From positions 1 to 64,000 of the forward strand of contig NZ_AOMD01000029.1 of NCBI RefSeq assembly GCF_000336915.1: 64,000 nucleotides of DNA, in the 5' to 3' direction. A program made the translations under genes and the position numbers. Within the stretch, counting starts at the first letter, position 1, and every line of letters begins with the position of its first letter. This DNA is from Halococcus saccharolyticus DSM 5350 (GTDB lineage Archaea; Halobacteriota; Halobacteria; Halobacteriales; Halococcaceae). Positions 18,637-27,800 of this stretch are shown here, one piece after another. The notes under the pieces were generated by a model. It ran no database searches. It was not told the DNA's origin and worked only from the letters and a program-made list of their open reading frames with translations.

Positions 18637-19539
18637 ATGAAACGCCGACAATTCGTTATGGGAATAGCGACCACCGGCGCGATCAGTGCTCTCGCGGGCT
18701 GTGTGGGCGGAAATGGAGGGAGCGGAAACAGTAGTGGAAACAGCAGCGGAAGCGGTGCTACTACCATCAGCGGGTCGCAGGTCAATGCGTTCGGAGAGCG
18801 ACCCGATTTTGACCGACAGAAGCTCTATATCCCGATTCGTTCGGAGGCGAATATCGACAAAGTGGAGGTCAGAGACGCGAACAAGCAGATGTGGGGGACC
18901 TACAACGTGGAGGATGGGGAAGGGACAGCCGAATTTACGGTCATCAAAGAAGGTGGCGACGGTTACAAGAAGTACCCCTACGGGCGGTATGAGGTCTATG
19001 CAGTCAAAAACGGAACCCGAGTCGATGCCGTAGATTTCGAGATGCAACCGCGATTCGAGGTTACAGAGGTCATATCCGCCGAGGGAGGCGAATTGAGAGT
19101 CAAGCTTGAAAACACCGGGAACGCCCCAGCCGTCGTTACCGGTGCTCGCCTCTACAAGCAGGGCACGAATCCGGGTGAGAGCGACGGGTGGAGCGTCGGA
19201 GTGTACGAAGGATACGAGCGCGAGATCGTGCAACCAGGAGCGACGACGACTGTCCCCGTACTCCCGTTCGGGTTCGGACAGGTCTATGCGGAGGGAACTG
19301 ACGAGGTGACACCGCAGAGTACCAGCGAAGGTGTATGCGCGGGTGAAACGAGGACAGCCGTCGTCGACTACCGACTGTTCGGGAATATCCACAGTGGCCC
19401 ACAGCTAACCCTACAACTCGGCGGAGGTCGAAGTGAGCTAGATCGGCCAGGGATCGGATGCAAGAGCGTGAGCATCCAGTCTAAGAGTGGCGGCGCGTCG
19501 AGTCCATCTAACGCTACCAACTCTACCACTTCATCGTAG
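18637..19539 (+). CDS. Tat lipoprotein, paralogue of the 14540 gene
   Basis: 300 residues from ATG 18637. This start gives the Tat lipobox signal MKRRQFVMGIATTGAISALA ending at GC; the frame is open 13 codons further upstream. The body repeats the order of its paralogue: IPIRSEANIDKVEVRD, YPYGRYEVYAVKNG, FEVTEVISAEGGELRVKLENTGNAPAVVTGARLY, CAGETRTAVVDYRLFGNI. The shared CARDB-like domain and C-terminal Cys point to two homologous surface subunits of the same machinery. Confidence 0.75.
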   Translation: MKRRQFVMGIATTGAISALAGCVGGNGGSGNSSGNSSGSGATTISGSQVNAFGERPDFDRQKLYIPIRSEANIDKVEVRDANKQMWGTYNVEDGEGTAEFTVIKEGGDGYKKYPYGRYEVYAVKNGTRVDAVDFEMQPRFEVTEVISAEGGELRVKLENTGNAPAVVTGARLYKQGTNPGESDGWSVGVYEGYEREIVQPGATTTVPVLPFGFGQVYAEGTDEVTPQSTSEGVCAGETRTAVVDYRLFGNIHSGPQLTLQLGGGRSELDRPGIGCKSVSIQSKSGGASSPSNATNSTTSS

Positions 19540-19564
19540 CTGTCGTTTAGTGTTTATTTTTCAA

Positions 19565-19573
19565 TTTATATAA
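19565..19573 (+). promoter_or_regulatory. TATA box of the VirB6-VirB4-VirD4 operon
   Basis: TTTATATAA in a short AT-rich island about 60 bases before the start of the VirB6-like gene, followed by no other TATA-like element. It likely drives the operon through 29161. Confidence 0.5.
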
Positions 19574-19631
19574 TTGTGCAAATAGGGGCAAGGGAGAAAG
19601 TTTTACGGCGGAACACTGTGCGCGTCCTTTC

Positions 19632-21107
19632 ATGACAGCAAGCCGAATACGGGTCATTCTCCTTGTTTTCGTCCTCGTTACCGCAGCTGTCGGGCCGGTA
19701 CTCGCTCAGGATGGAGGCGAAAACGAAACAGACCCATTTGGGAACACCTCAGCCGGGAATACTACCGGTAGCAGCCCCACCAATAACTCGTCCGTGACGG
19801 GCGGGCTCGGAACCGGTGCAAGCACAGGATCAGGGGGCTCGGAAAGCGGCGAACAAGCCTACGGCAGCGGGTATCTCAGCGATCGAGCCGCCAATCGGTC
19901 AACGGGACCGAACGGGTCGATCAACATCGGTGGAAACAACAGCACGAACAGCAGCGGCCTCAGCAGTGACGCAAGCGGGATCAAAGGAACCGCGATCAAC
20001 GCCGCGCTCGACGTCGTTGCACGATTCCTTGAGTTCATTTCAAATCAGATCGCTAACGCGCTCTCATTCATTCTACAGGAAGTATTCGGCACGATTACCT
20101 ACACACCGGCCCCGCCGAGCGGGAATATGTATCAAGCAGTCGGCGGTGACTCATTTTGGGGCGGCATCTACAACTCTTACAAGACGCTGTGGCAACCGCT
20201 CGCTCTTGCGATTGCCGCCCTGCTGACCGGCGTCTATGTCGGACTCGGACGGTTCGGCCTCGATATGCTCCCTGCCCACGTTCAGCAGCAGGGATTCATG
20301 CACTTAGGGCTCGCCTGGATCATGGCATCCGACATTTCGTGGACGCTCATGGGGATCATACTCGACTTTACCAGTCTCATTAATCGGGCGCTCGTCGGAT
20401 CGGTTGAGTTAGAAAACGGGTTAGTCGGCGGTGCCGGGCTTGCGCTAGTCGGATTGATTCTATTCTATCTGTTAGGTTTCTGGATAGTTATCGCGATGGT
20501 GCTCATCTTCGCGTTCCGTATCGTCGGGATGATCGCGCTCACCCCCATGATGCCCGCCGTATTCGCCGCCCGAGCGATCCCGGTTAAGGGTGTCTCAGAT
20601 ATGATGGACGCCCTCTGGCGGTTCTGGCTCTATTTGGTGATCCTTCCGCTGCCGGTCGGGGCCGTGCTCGCGGTCGGGTTCGGTCCCGATATGCAACAGG
20701 TGATGCAGAGTGCCGGACTCGCCGGAGCGTTCCTGAGTCTCGCGTTGCAGGTCGGGACAATCGTCGGCGCGATCGTCCTTCCGTACATCCTCTATCAGCG
20801 CTCGGGTGCGGGCATGATGAGTGTCGGTGTCGTCGGGTCGGCCTCGACGGAAAAAGTGCGAGAGGCGCTCGGTCGCCAACAAGAGCAGGTCGACGAAGGC
20901 CGGGAACAGGGCCAGCAGACCTCGCAGAATCTCCCCGGACGAGTGGGCCGCATGGCCGTCAAAGCCCGGAAAGTCGGGATCATGTCACCCGGCGGGCTCT
21001 CTCAAGACAACGCTCAGAGCGGCGGTGGCGGCGGTAGCGGTGGCGGTGGCAGCAGCAACGAGGTGTACGTGAATATCGAGGAACGACGTCGGCGGCTTCA
21101 ACAGTAG
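19632..21107 (+). CDS. VirB6/TrbL-like polytopic membrane protein
   Basis: 491 residues. Signal-like N-terminus (RVILLVFVLVTAAVGPVLAQ), Gly/Asn/Ser-rich outer linker to about residue 115, an amphipathic stretch, then at least six hydrophobic segments. These include LALAIAALLTGVYVGLGRFGL, LALVGLILFYLLGFWIVIAM and FLSLALQVGTIVGAIVLPYI. A charged cytoplasmic tail has a poly-Gly run near 465. Length and topology match VirB6/TrbL inner-membrane channel proteins. It is directly upstream of the VirB4-like ATPase gene, the usual T4SS order. Confidence 0.75.
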   Translation: MTASRIRVILLVFVLVTAAVGPVLAQDGGENETDPFGNTSAGNTTGSSPTNNSSVTGGLGTGASTGSGGSESGEQAYGSGYLSDRAANRSTGPNGSINIGGNNSTNSSGLSSDASGIKGTAINAALDVVARFLEFISNQIANALSFILQEVFGTITYTPAPPSGNMYQAVGGDSFWGGIYNSYKTLWQPLALAIAALLTGVYVGLGRFGLDMLPAHVQQQGFMHLGLAWIMASDISWTLMGIILDFTSLINRALVGSVELENGLVGGAGLALVGLILFYLLGFWIVIAMVLIFAFRIVGMIALTPMMPAVFAARAIPVKGVSDMMDALWRFWLYLVILPLPVGAVLAVGFGPDMQQVMQSAGLAGAFLSLALQVGTIVGAIVLPYILYQRSGAGMMSVGVVGSASTEKVREALGRQQEQVDEGREQGQQTSQNLPGRVGRMAVKARKVGIMSPGGLSQDNAQSGGGGGSGGGGSSNEVYVNIEERRRRLQQ

Positions 21108-21117
21108 CTCAACAACC

Positions 21118-21225
21118 ATGATCCACACCAGCAATTCCACGACGACGACCGACCACGAAATCGAGCAGTCGAGCGATACGCGGCGGCGGCACACAATCGC
21201 GGATTCCAACGGAGGCAACCTATGA
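21118..21225 (+). CDS. 35-residue gene between virB6-like and virB4-like genes
   Basis: ATG 21118 to TGA 21223-21225, a Thr/Ser/Arg-rich peptide beginning MIHTSNSTTTTDHEIEQSS. Its stop overlaps the start of the VirB4-like gene (ATGA) and GGAGG lies near its end. It could be a true small protein or a translational coupler for the large ATPase gene. No domain is recognisable. Confidence 0.45.
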   Translation: MIHTSNSTTTTDHEIEQSSDTRRRHTIADSNGGNL

Positions 21226-24200
21226 GCGCAGATCAAGGCGAGAATACGGTACTCGAAACGGTGATTCCACAGGACAAGACCGGCGGGATCAATCGCATCT
21301 TCATGGGACTCTCGCTCAGTGAGATCATTCTCATTATCGGCCCGACGTTCCTGTTTTTCTATACTACGACCTCGATTCTCGGCATTCCACTCAATCAGTT
21401 TGTCGCGATCGGGACCGGAGCGATCGCGCTCACACTTTACTTAGTCGTGAAGATCACACCCTGGTATTCGACGCCGCTGGAAGTCCTCTCGCGGACCTAC
21501 TCATACGCTCGCGAGCGGACGCGAATGCCCCTCGTCGCCGAGGACGCCGAGGAGGTGCCCGGTGTCGCCGACGTTCACCCCGAGCATCAGGCGGTCGAGC
21601 TCGTCGACGGGACACTCATCGGCGTGGTCAGCGTGTCGCCGGTCAATTCCTCGCAATGGAGTGACGACCAGTGGCTCGCCCAGGTCGGCCAACTCGCGAC
21701 CAGCATCAACAGCACGATCGCTCGCGACGGCGGAACCGGGTTCGACGTCAAGATCCGCGTCTCACAGACCATCCCCAGCGCCGGGGAGCAGGTCGAGGGA
21801 CTCAAAGAAGCCGCTCGGAACGGCTACCCCACCGAGGACGGTGGCACGCCCGAGTACGCCCGCAAGTACGCCGAGGAGCAAGTCGAGGCGACAGTCGATC
21901 AACTCGCCGATCGGGGGATCATGGACCGCGAGATCCACCTCATTACGTCGGTCAAGCCCCATGAGGCCAACACCTCCGAGTCGATCATCGACAAGTTCTC
22001 GAATTTCTCGATCGTGAAAGCCAGCGAGAACCAGCGTTCCTCGCAGGCCGCCCTACTCGACAACCGGGTGAACACCGTCGAGAACGCGGTACAGGCGTTC
22101 ACGGTCGCTCGCCGTCTCGACGCCGACGAGCTCGTGCAACTATTCCGAAGTCACTGGCTCGATCCCGATACCGACGATCGGTTCGAGTATTCGACCATGA
22201 CCACCGAGGGCGGTGTGAGCAATCCCGCCGTCGACGTCGACGCCGCAACCCACGAGGAACACGTCGGTCAGAGCGCCGAGGACGAGAGCGAGAGTGAAGG
22301 CGAACAGGCCGACGCTGAGAGCGACGAGAGCGCGCCCACACCGGAAGCCGCGACCGACGGGGGAACTGCAACAGCAGAGGGCGAAAGCGAGCCAGCGACC
22401 GATACTGACGCCCCTGACGGCGACGACAGCGACGAGGACCAAGGTCGGATCGCCAGCGCTCGCGAGTGGGTGAGTTCGACTGTCACCTCGCTTCGCGGTC
22501 ACACGTCGGAGAGCACCCGCGATCAACTGGTTTACTCGCCCTCATACGTCGAGCCGGGAACCCAGCACGTCGAGTTGAACGATCAATACACGTCGACACT
22601 CTGGATTACCGGGTGGCCGAAGCACCCTGAGACGGGCTTGCTTGAGGATATACTGTCGGTGCCTGAGATTCGCTACGATCTCTCGATCTACCTCAAATCC
22701 ACCGACTATCACAACAAGCTCGACTCGCTCGCCAGCGAGCGCCAGCTCATTACCGGTGCGGCAGTCGTGAAAAAGGAAGGCGGAGACGCCGACGTAGAGG
22801 ATGCGACGTCGCTCGCAGCGGACAAGCAGGTGCTTCGCGAGCAGATGCAAGAGAACGACCTCGAGTGTTTCGAGGTGGGTATGGCGATCACCATTCGTGC
22901 CGGGTCGAAGTCCGCCATGCAGGATGCACGACGACGGATTATCAGTCGGTGTTCGGCGTCGAATATCTCGACGACCACGGCTCACGGACGCCAGTTGGCC
23001 GGGTTGCGGAGTACCAGTCCCACGATTCAGGACGATCTAGAGGAGGAGAGCCGAGTCGACACCCGATTCGACATGACGAGCGACGGCGTGGCCTGTCTGT
23101 TCCCGTTCGGTGGATACACGCCGAGAGAAACGGAGGGAACGACCTACGGAATCGCGAAAACCGGTCAGCGAAACACCGGCGATCCACTCGGCATGATGCA
23201 AGTTGACCGGCTTCGCCGTACCGCGCCACACCGGTTTTGGGTCGGTCGATCGGGGAGCGGTAAGTCGTTCGATATGAAGAATCACATCATCGAAGAGCTG
23301 CTGCGCAACCCCGATCAGAACACCGTGATCGTGGATATTGCTCGCGGGTTCGACGGGCCGGTAGAGGCGTTCAACGGGCCGAAAATTCTCGTCGGCGAAA
23401 CCACGATCAACCCCTTCGAGATCCGCCCACCCGAGGACGCTCGTGGAACCCAGGAATCGCTCGATGATAAGGTGCGTCTCATCACCGATATGTTCCAAAT
23501 CTATCTCATGCACAACGCGCCCGAGGAACAGGCACAGGCGATCCGCTCTACTATCAATATGACCGTCCGGCAGACGTTCAAGCAGGCCGGACCCGAGGAC
23601 GACGAGGAAGGGATCACGAACGATCCCGAGACGCACAGCAAGCAGTCGCCGACGATGCACGATTACTTCGAGACGCTCGCGAAGATCGAGGACGAGCCGG
23701 AGGAATACACCTTCATGGAAACCGAGTCGGAGAAAGATTCACTCAAACGGGACATTGGCGTGCTGCTAAACCGGCTCAAGGAGTTCCAGCCCGGCGGAAC
23801 CTACGATTATCTGTGTGGTGAGTCGGAGGTCAATCTGTACGATCGAGTCGTCTACTTCGATATGAACAAGTTTGAGAACGACTCGACGGCGGCGAAGGGC
23901 ATGATGATGGCCCTGATTACGAGTCACGCTTACGAGCTCGCCAAGCAGACGCGGGGCCACGTTGATCTCGTCGTCGACGAGGCGCACGACCTCTTTCGGG
24001 ACGCCGCCCAAGCCGATCAGATCGAGAGCATGGTCCGGGCGGGTCGGAACACCGGGCTCATGTTCGATTTCATCTCGCAGGCAGGAGAGGACTTTGACGC
24101 CGGAGCAGCGAAGGTGATCGCCAAGCAGTGTGCGATCGCGATTTGGCGCGACCTCGGCGAGATGGACGTCGAGACGCCGATGGAGTTCGGACTCAGCCAA

Positions 24201-24875
24201 GAGCAGGCCGCACTCGTCTCAGGGGGCCTCGCGACCGGCGACAACGACGCGATGGAGTATTCGGAGGCACTCGTCGACGTCGAGGGCGACCGCTATCTCA
24301 TCGAGCGGCGCGTGAGCGATTACGCCGCCCGACTCGTGGATTATCGTGAGTCCGAGCACGGGGAGTTCGACGCCTACATGGAGGGTATATCGCTTGAGGA
24401 GCAGCAAGCCCAGGAATCCAATTCCGGCACCCAGTCGATCGAGGATGACGACGAGAGCGACGTTCGCGACGACGACGGCGGTCTTGTAGAACAGCCGAAC
24501 GTGCTCGGGTCAGGGATCGCGGCGAACGGCGGTGAGTCCGACGTCGACGAGAGCACCACACCCGAACAGGGCGAGGCTGACAGTAGCCACGAGAGCGACA
24601 AGAGCGCCGCGCAGAGCGAGAGCAGTCCCGACGAGTCCGATGGGGACGATACCGACGACACGCCCAGCGAGGACGCTGCCAGCGACGACGAGAACGCTCC
24701 CGAGAGTAGTGAGGACGACAGGGAGACAGAGACGGACGACGAGGAGCAGAACACCGCAGAGGACGACGAGAGCGAGCCAGAGAGCGAGGGTCAAGAGGAA
24801 GCCCCGATCCCCGATGGCAGCGGTGAGAGCGACGGAGAGGGTGAAACCGACGATAGCAGCACGGAGGACGACTAA
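21222..24875 (+). CDS. PrgI-VirB4 fusion: conjugation motor ATPase
   Basis: 1217 residues. The N-terminus is a PrgI-like two-span membrane domain (FMGLSLSEIILIIGPTFLFF, then QFVAIGTGAIALTLYLV, residues about 24-75). A VirB4 N-domain follows, interrupted by an acidic linker at about 330-430. The HerA/FtsK-type ATPase core has Walker A V-G-R-S-G-S-G-K-S at about 674-682 and Walker B DLVVDEAHDLF near 915-925. The last 170 residues are an Asp/Glu/Ser tail. VirB4 powers assembly and substrate transfer in type IV secretion. PrgI fused to VirB4 is typical for single-membrane (archaeal, Gram-positive) systems. Start and stop overlap both neighbours. Confidence 0.88.
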   Translation: MSADQGENTVLETVIPQDKTGGINRIFMGLSLSEIILIIGPTFLFFYTTTSILGIPLNQFVAIGTGAIALTLYLVVKITPWYSTPLEVLSRTYSYARERTRMPLVAEDAEEVPGVADVHPEHQAVELVDGTLIGVVSVSPVNSSQWSDDQWLAQVGQLATSINSTIARDGGTGFDVKIRVSQTIPSAGEQVEGLKEAARNGYPTEDGGTPEYARKYAEEQVEATVDQLADRGIMDREIHLITSVKPHEANTSESIIDKFSNFSIVKASENQRSSQAALLDNRVNTVENAVQAFTVARRLDADELVQLFRSHWLDPDTDDRFEYSTMTTEGGVSNPAVDVDAATHEEHVGQSAEDESESEGEQADAESDESAPTPEAATDGGTATAEGESEPATDTDAPDGDDSDEDQGRIASAREWVSSTVTSLRGHTSESTRDQLVYSPSYVEPGTQHVELNDQYTSTLWITGWPKHPETGLLEDILSVPEIRYDLSIYLKSTDYHNKLDSLASERQLITGAAVVKKEGGDADVEDATSLAADKQVLREQMQENDLECFEVGMAITIRAGSKSAMQDARRRIISRCSASNISTTTAHGRQLAGLRSTSPTIQDDLEEESRVDTRFDMTSDGVACLFPFGGYTPRETEGTTYGIAKTGQRNTGDPLGMMQVDRLRRTAPHRFWVGRSGSGKSFDMKNHIIEELLRNPDQNTVIVDIARGFDGPVEAFNGPKILVGETTINPFEIRPPEDARGTQESLDDKVRLITDMFQIYLMHNAPEEQAQAIRSTINMTVRQTFKQAGPEDDEEGITNDPETHSKQSPTMHDYFETLAKIEDEPEEYTFMETESEKDSLKRDIGVLLNRLKEFQPGGTYDYLCGESEVNLYDRVVYFDMNKFENDSTAAKGMMMALITSHAYELAKQTRGHVDLVVDEAHDLFRDAAQADQIESMVRAGRNTGLMFDFISQAGEDFDAGAAKVIAKQCAIAIWRDLGEMDVETPMEFGLSQEQAALVSGGLATGDNDAMEYSEALVDVEGDRYLIERRVSDYAARLVDYRESEHGEFDAYMEGISLEEQQAQESNSGTQSIEDDDESDVRDDDGGLVEQPNVLGSGIAANGGESDVDESTTPEQGEADSSHESDKSAAQSESSPDESDGDDTDDTPSEDAASDDENAPESSEDDRETETDDEEQNTAEDDESEPESEGQEEAPIPDGSGESDGEGETDDSSTEDD

Positions 24876-27800
24876 TGCCGTTCCTGAGCAGAATCCGTCG
24901 AAGCAACAAGATGACGTTCGCCCGAGCAGCAACGCTTTCAGAAAGCACCGCAGAGCAGTTTCAGGGTCAAGCAGAGGGCTTTGACTCGCCGATCTACAAG
25001 CTCCAACCCTACCACGGTGAGAACGGCGTCGAGCAGGCCGTGAACCTGCTGGAAGGGCTATTCCATTATCAGACCAAGTTCGGGGTCATCAACAACAGCG
25101 AGACGCACGCTTTCGAGATGTGGTTTGACGGGGAACGCACCACCTACCACTACATTCCCGAGGACGTCGCTACCGGTGAGAACTTCCACGAGCAGATTAC
25201 CGAGGACTACCCTCACACGAACGTCCGCCAGTCTTTCGAGAGCGTCCCCGATGGGATGTTTCAGGCCGACCATGCGCTCGCCGGAGCCCGGTTCAACCTC
25301 ATGCGCGATCCCACCTACCCGATCAAGAGTATCGAAAACGGGGGGTTCGGGACTCGCAGCCGTGGGAACACCCGCGATCCCTACAAAGACTTGATCGGCC
25401 CGTTCACCCGAGACGACGATTCTCGGATCATGTTTCAACTCGTGTTCTATCCCGTGAAACGGGGCTGGCTACGTCGAAAGCAGGTCAACAGGCGGGCAGA
25501 AGCACTCCGAGGTGAACACGCCGAGTTACTCCACAGTCGAGACGCCACCAAACAGGAAAAAGAGGCTGCTCGGGTCATTGAGGAGCAGAAGAATCGCGAT
25601 ATATTCGGCGTCGAGATGCGGATGCTCGTTTCGGCACCGACGGAAGACCGTGCCACCAATCGGCTTGAGAGTCTTACCAGCCAGATCGAGAGCCGCTACC
25701 GGACGAACCTCAATCAGCGCTTCTACGCGAGTCCGGCGTCGAGCTACCTGCCGGGATGGAACGGTCGCGCTGTTCGCGACCTCGCGAAATCAGTCGTGAC
25801 CCGCGACCTCGATCGTAAATCCAGTATTGAATGTACGCCGGAGGAACTCGCCGGACTCGCTCACCTGCCGAGCGACGACGTGCAGAACCAGCATATCGAC
25901 TGGACCAACACGAGAGCCGGTGATCCCGTGCCGATCGGGACACCGCGCTTCGATTGGGAAGGGGAGAATCTCAATCCGATCGAGCTCACCCCTCACGAGA
26001 AACAAGACGTGCTGCTATCGAGCAGTTACCAGGACAGTCCTTACTGGTTAGGACGCGGTGCTCGGAAGGCGACAGAGGCCGGAATCCACCCGGAGCAGCT
26101 GAAACTGCATATGTTCGTCGGCGGGTCGACCGGGTTCGGGAAGACCACGCTCTTGAAGAACCTCTTTACGCAGATGATTCGGCGGGACTACGGAGCGCTG
26201 TTCTACGACCCGAAAGCCGACGACGCTCGCGATTTTGTCTCGATGGTGCCCGAGGACCGGCGAGACGATCTAGTTTACATTGAGATCGGCGGCAACCGCG
26301 AGCAGACGGTCGGGTTCAACTTCTTAGAGATACCAGGCAATCCCGAACCCGAATCTGCTCAGTTCGCCGAGTCTGTCGAAGCAATGGCGGACGATATAGA
26401 GGCGCTCGTCTCTCAGGCCGGTGGTTCAGACGAGTATTGGGGACCGCGTATGAGCCGTGTCGTTCGGAACATGGCCCGAGGGATGGCTAAGAGCGGTCGG
26501 AATCTGACGCTGCTGGATATGTATTATGCGTTGATCGACGAGCGCGGTCGCCAGGAGTACGCCGAGCACCTATCCGACGAGCGAATCGAGTGGATCGTCG
26601 ACTATGCGAGTCGGCAGCTAGCCGACATGGACGACAGCGACATTGAGCCGTTGATCGGTCGCCTACAGCAGTGGGTCGAGTCCGACCTCATGCGCTCGAT
26701 CGTCTCGCACCCGGAATCGACGTTTAGCGTCGAGGAGGCCGTCGCCGAGGGGAAGATCATCGTGGTGCGAGACATGACCTCGACGGGCGGAACAGCGGGG
26801 ACGCTCATCGCGACGGCGCTCATTCGGCGTGTGTGGTCGGCGGTGCAGAAACTACAGGACGACGAGGAGCGCGAAGACCCGCCGATGTTCTACTCGATCC
26901 TCGACGAGTTCGATAAGATCGTGAGCGGTCAGTCGTCGATCGCCGAGATCCTGTCGCTGGCACGGGCGTACAACCTGTCGATCATTCCTGCTTGCCAGGA
27001 CCTCACCAACCAGTTGCGCGGCGAGGAGGGGATTCAGGACGCGATTCTCGGCCAGTGCCAGACGTTCGCGAACTTCAATCCCCAGCGCCACAAAGAGGCA
27101 CAGACGATCGTTACCCGCCACAGCGATGAGGTCAGCGCGAGCGACCTCACGAACCTACCTCAGTACCAGTTCTATATGCGCAACCGCGACGATAACGGGG
27201 AGTTTACCTATTCGTACAAGGTCAACGGCTTCCCGCCGATCGACGAGGTACTCGACGAGCAGAGCGCCAGCGAGGAGGAGGTCGACGCCATGATCGAGCG
27301 GTCGCTCGAACAGTACGCGACCGAGCGAATGACCTCGCAGGAAATCCGCGACAGTTCGGAGTTCCGATCGGGTGGCGACGCCGATCCCGAGGCGATTGCC
27401 GCCGGGCTCGACAGCGGCAAGGACGAGGACACCCGCCAGCGTGACGAACTGTTCGCAGCGGTCGAGCGCGCGCAAGTGCGCAACGACATGATCGGCGAGT
27501 TTGTCCACCACGAGAAGGTGCGTGAAGCGTGGGCGACGATCGCCGAGGGCAATCTTGGGTATCTCAGCGAGACGGCGAATCAGATCGAGGAAGCCGACGA
27601 CGAGTATCTTGAACAGCAGCGCCAGAACAACGAGGTTCACGCTCGGCTCACCCCGGAGGGTCGCGAGGTCGCCGGGCTCGTACAGAATACCGGGTCGTCG
27701 GGATCGGGCGGTGGACTAGATCACCGCTGGGTACTCTCACAGTCGAAACTCGCCTACGAGCGGATGGGTTACGTCGTGTCGCTCCCGACCCAAGACGAGG

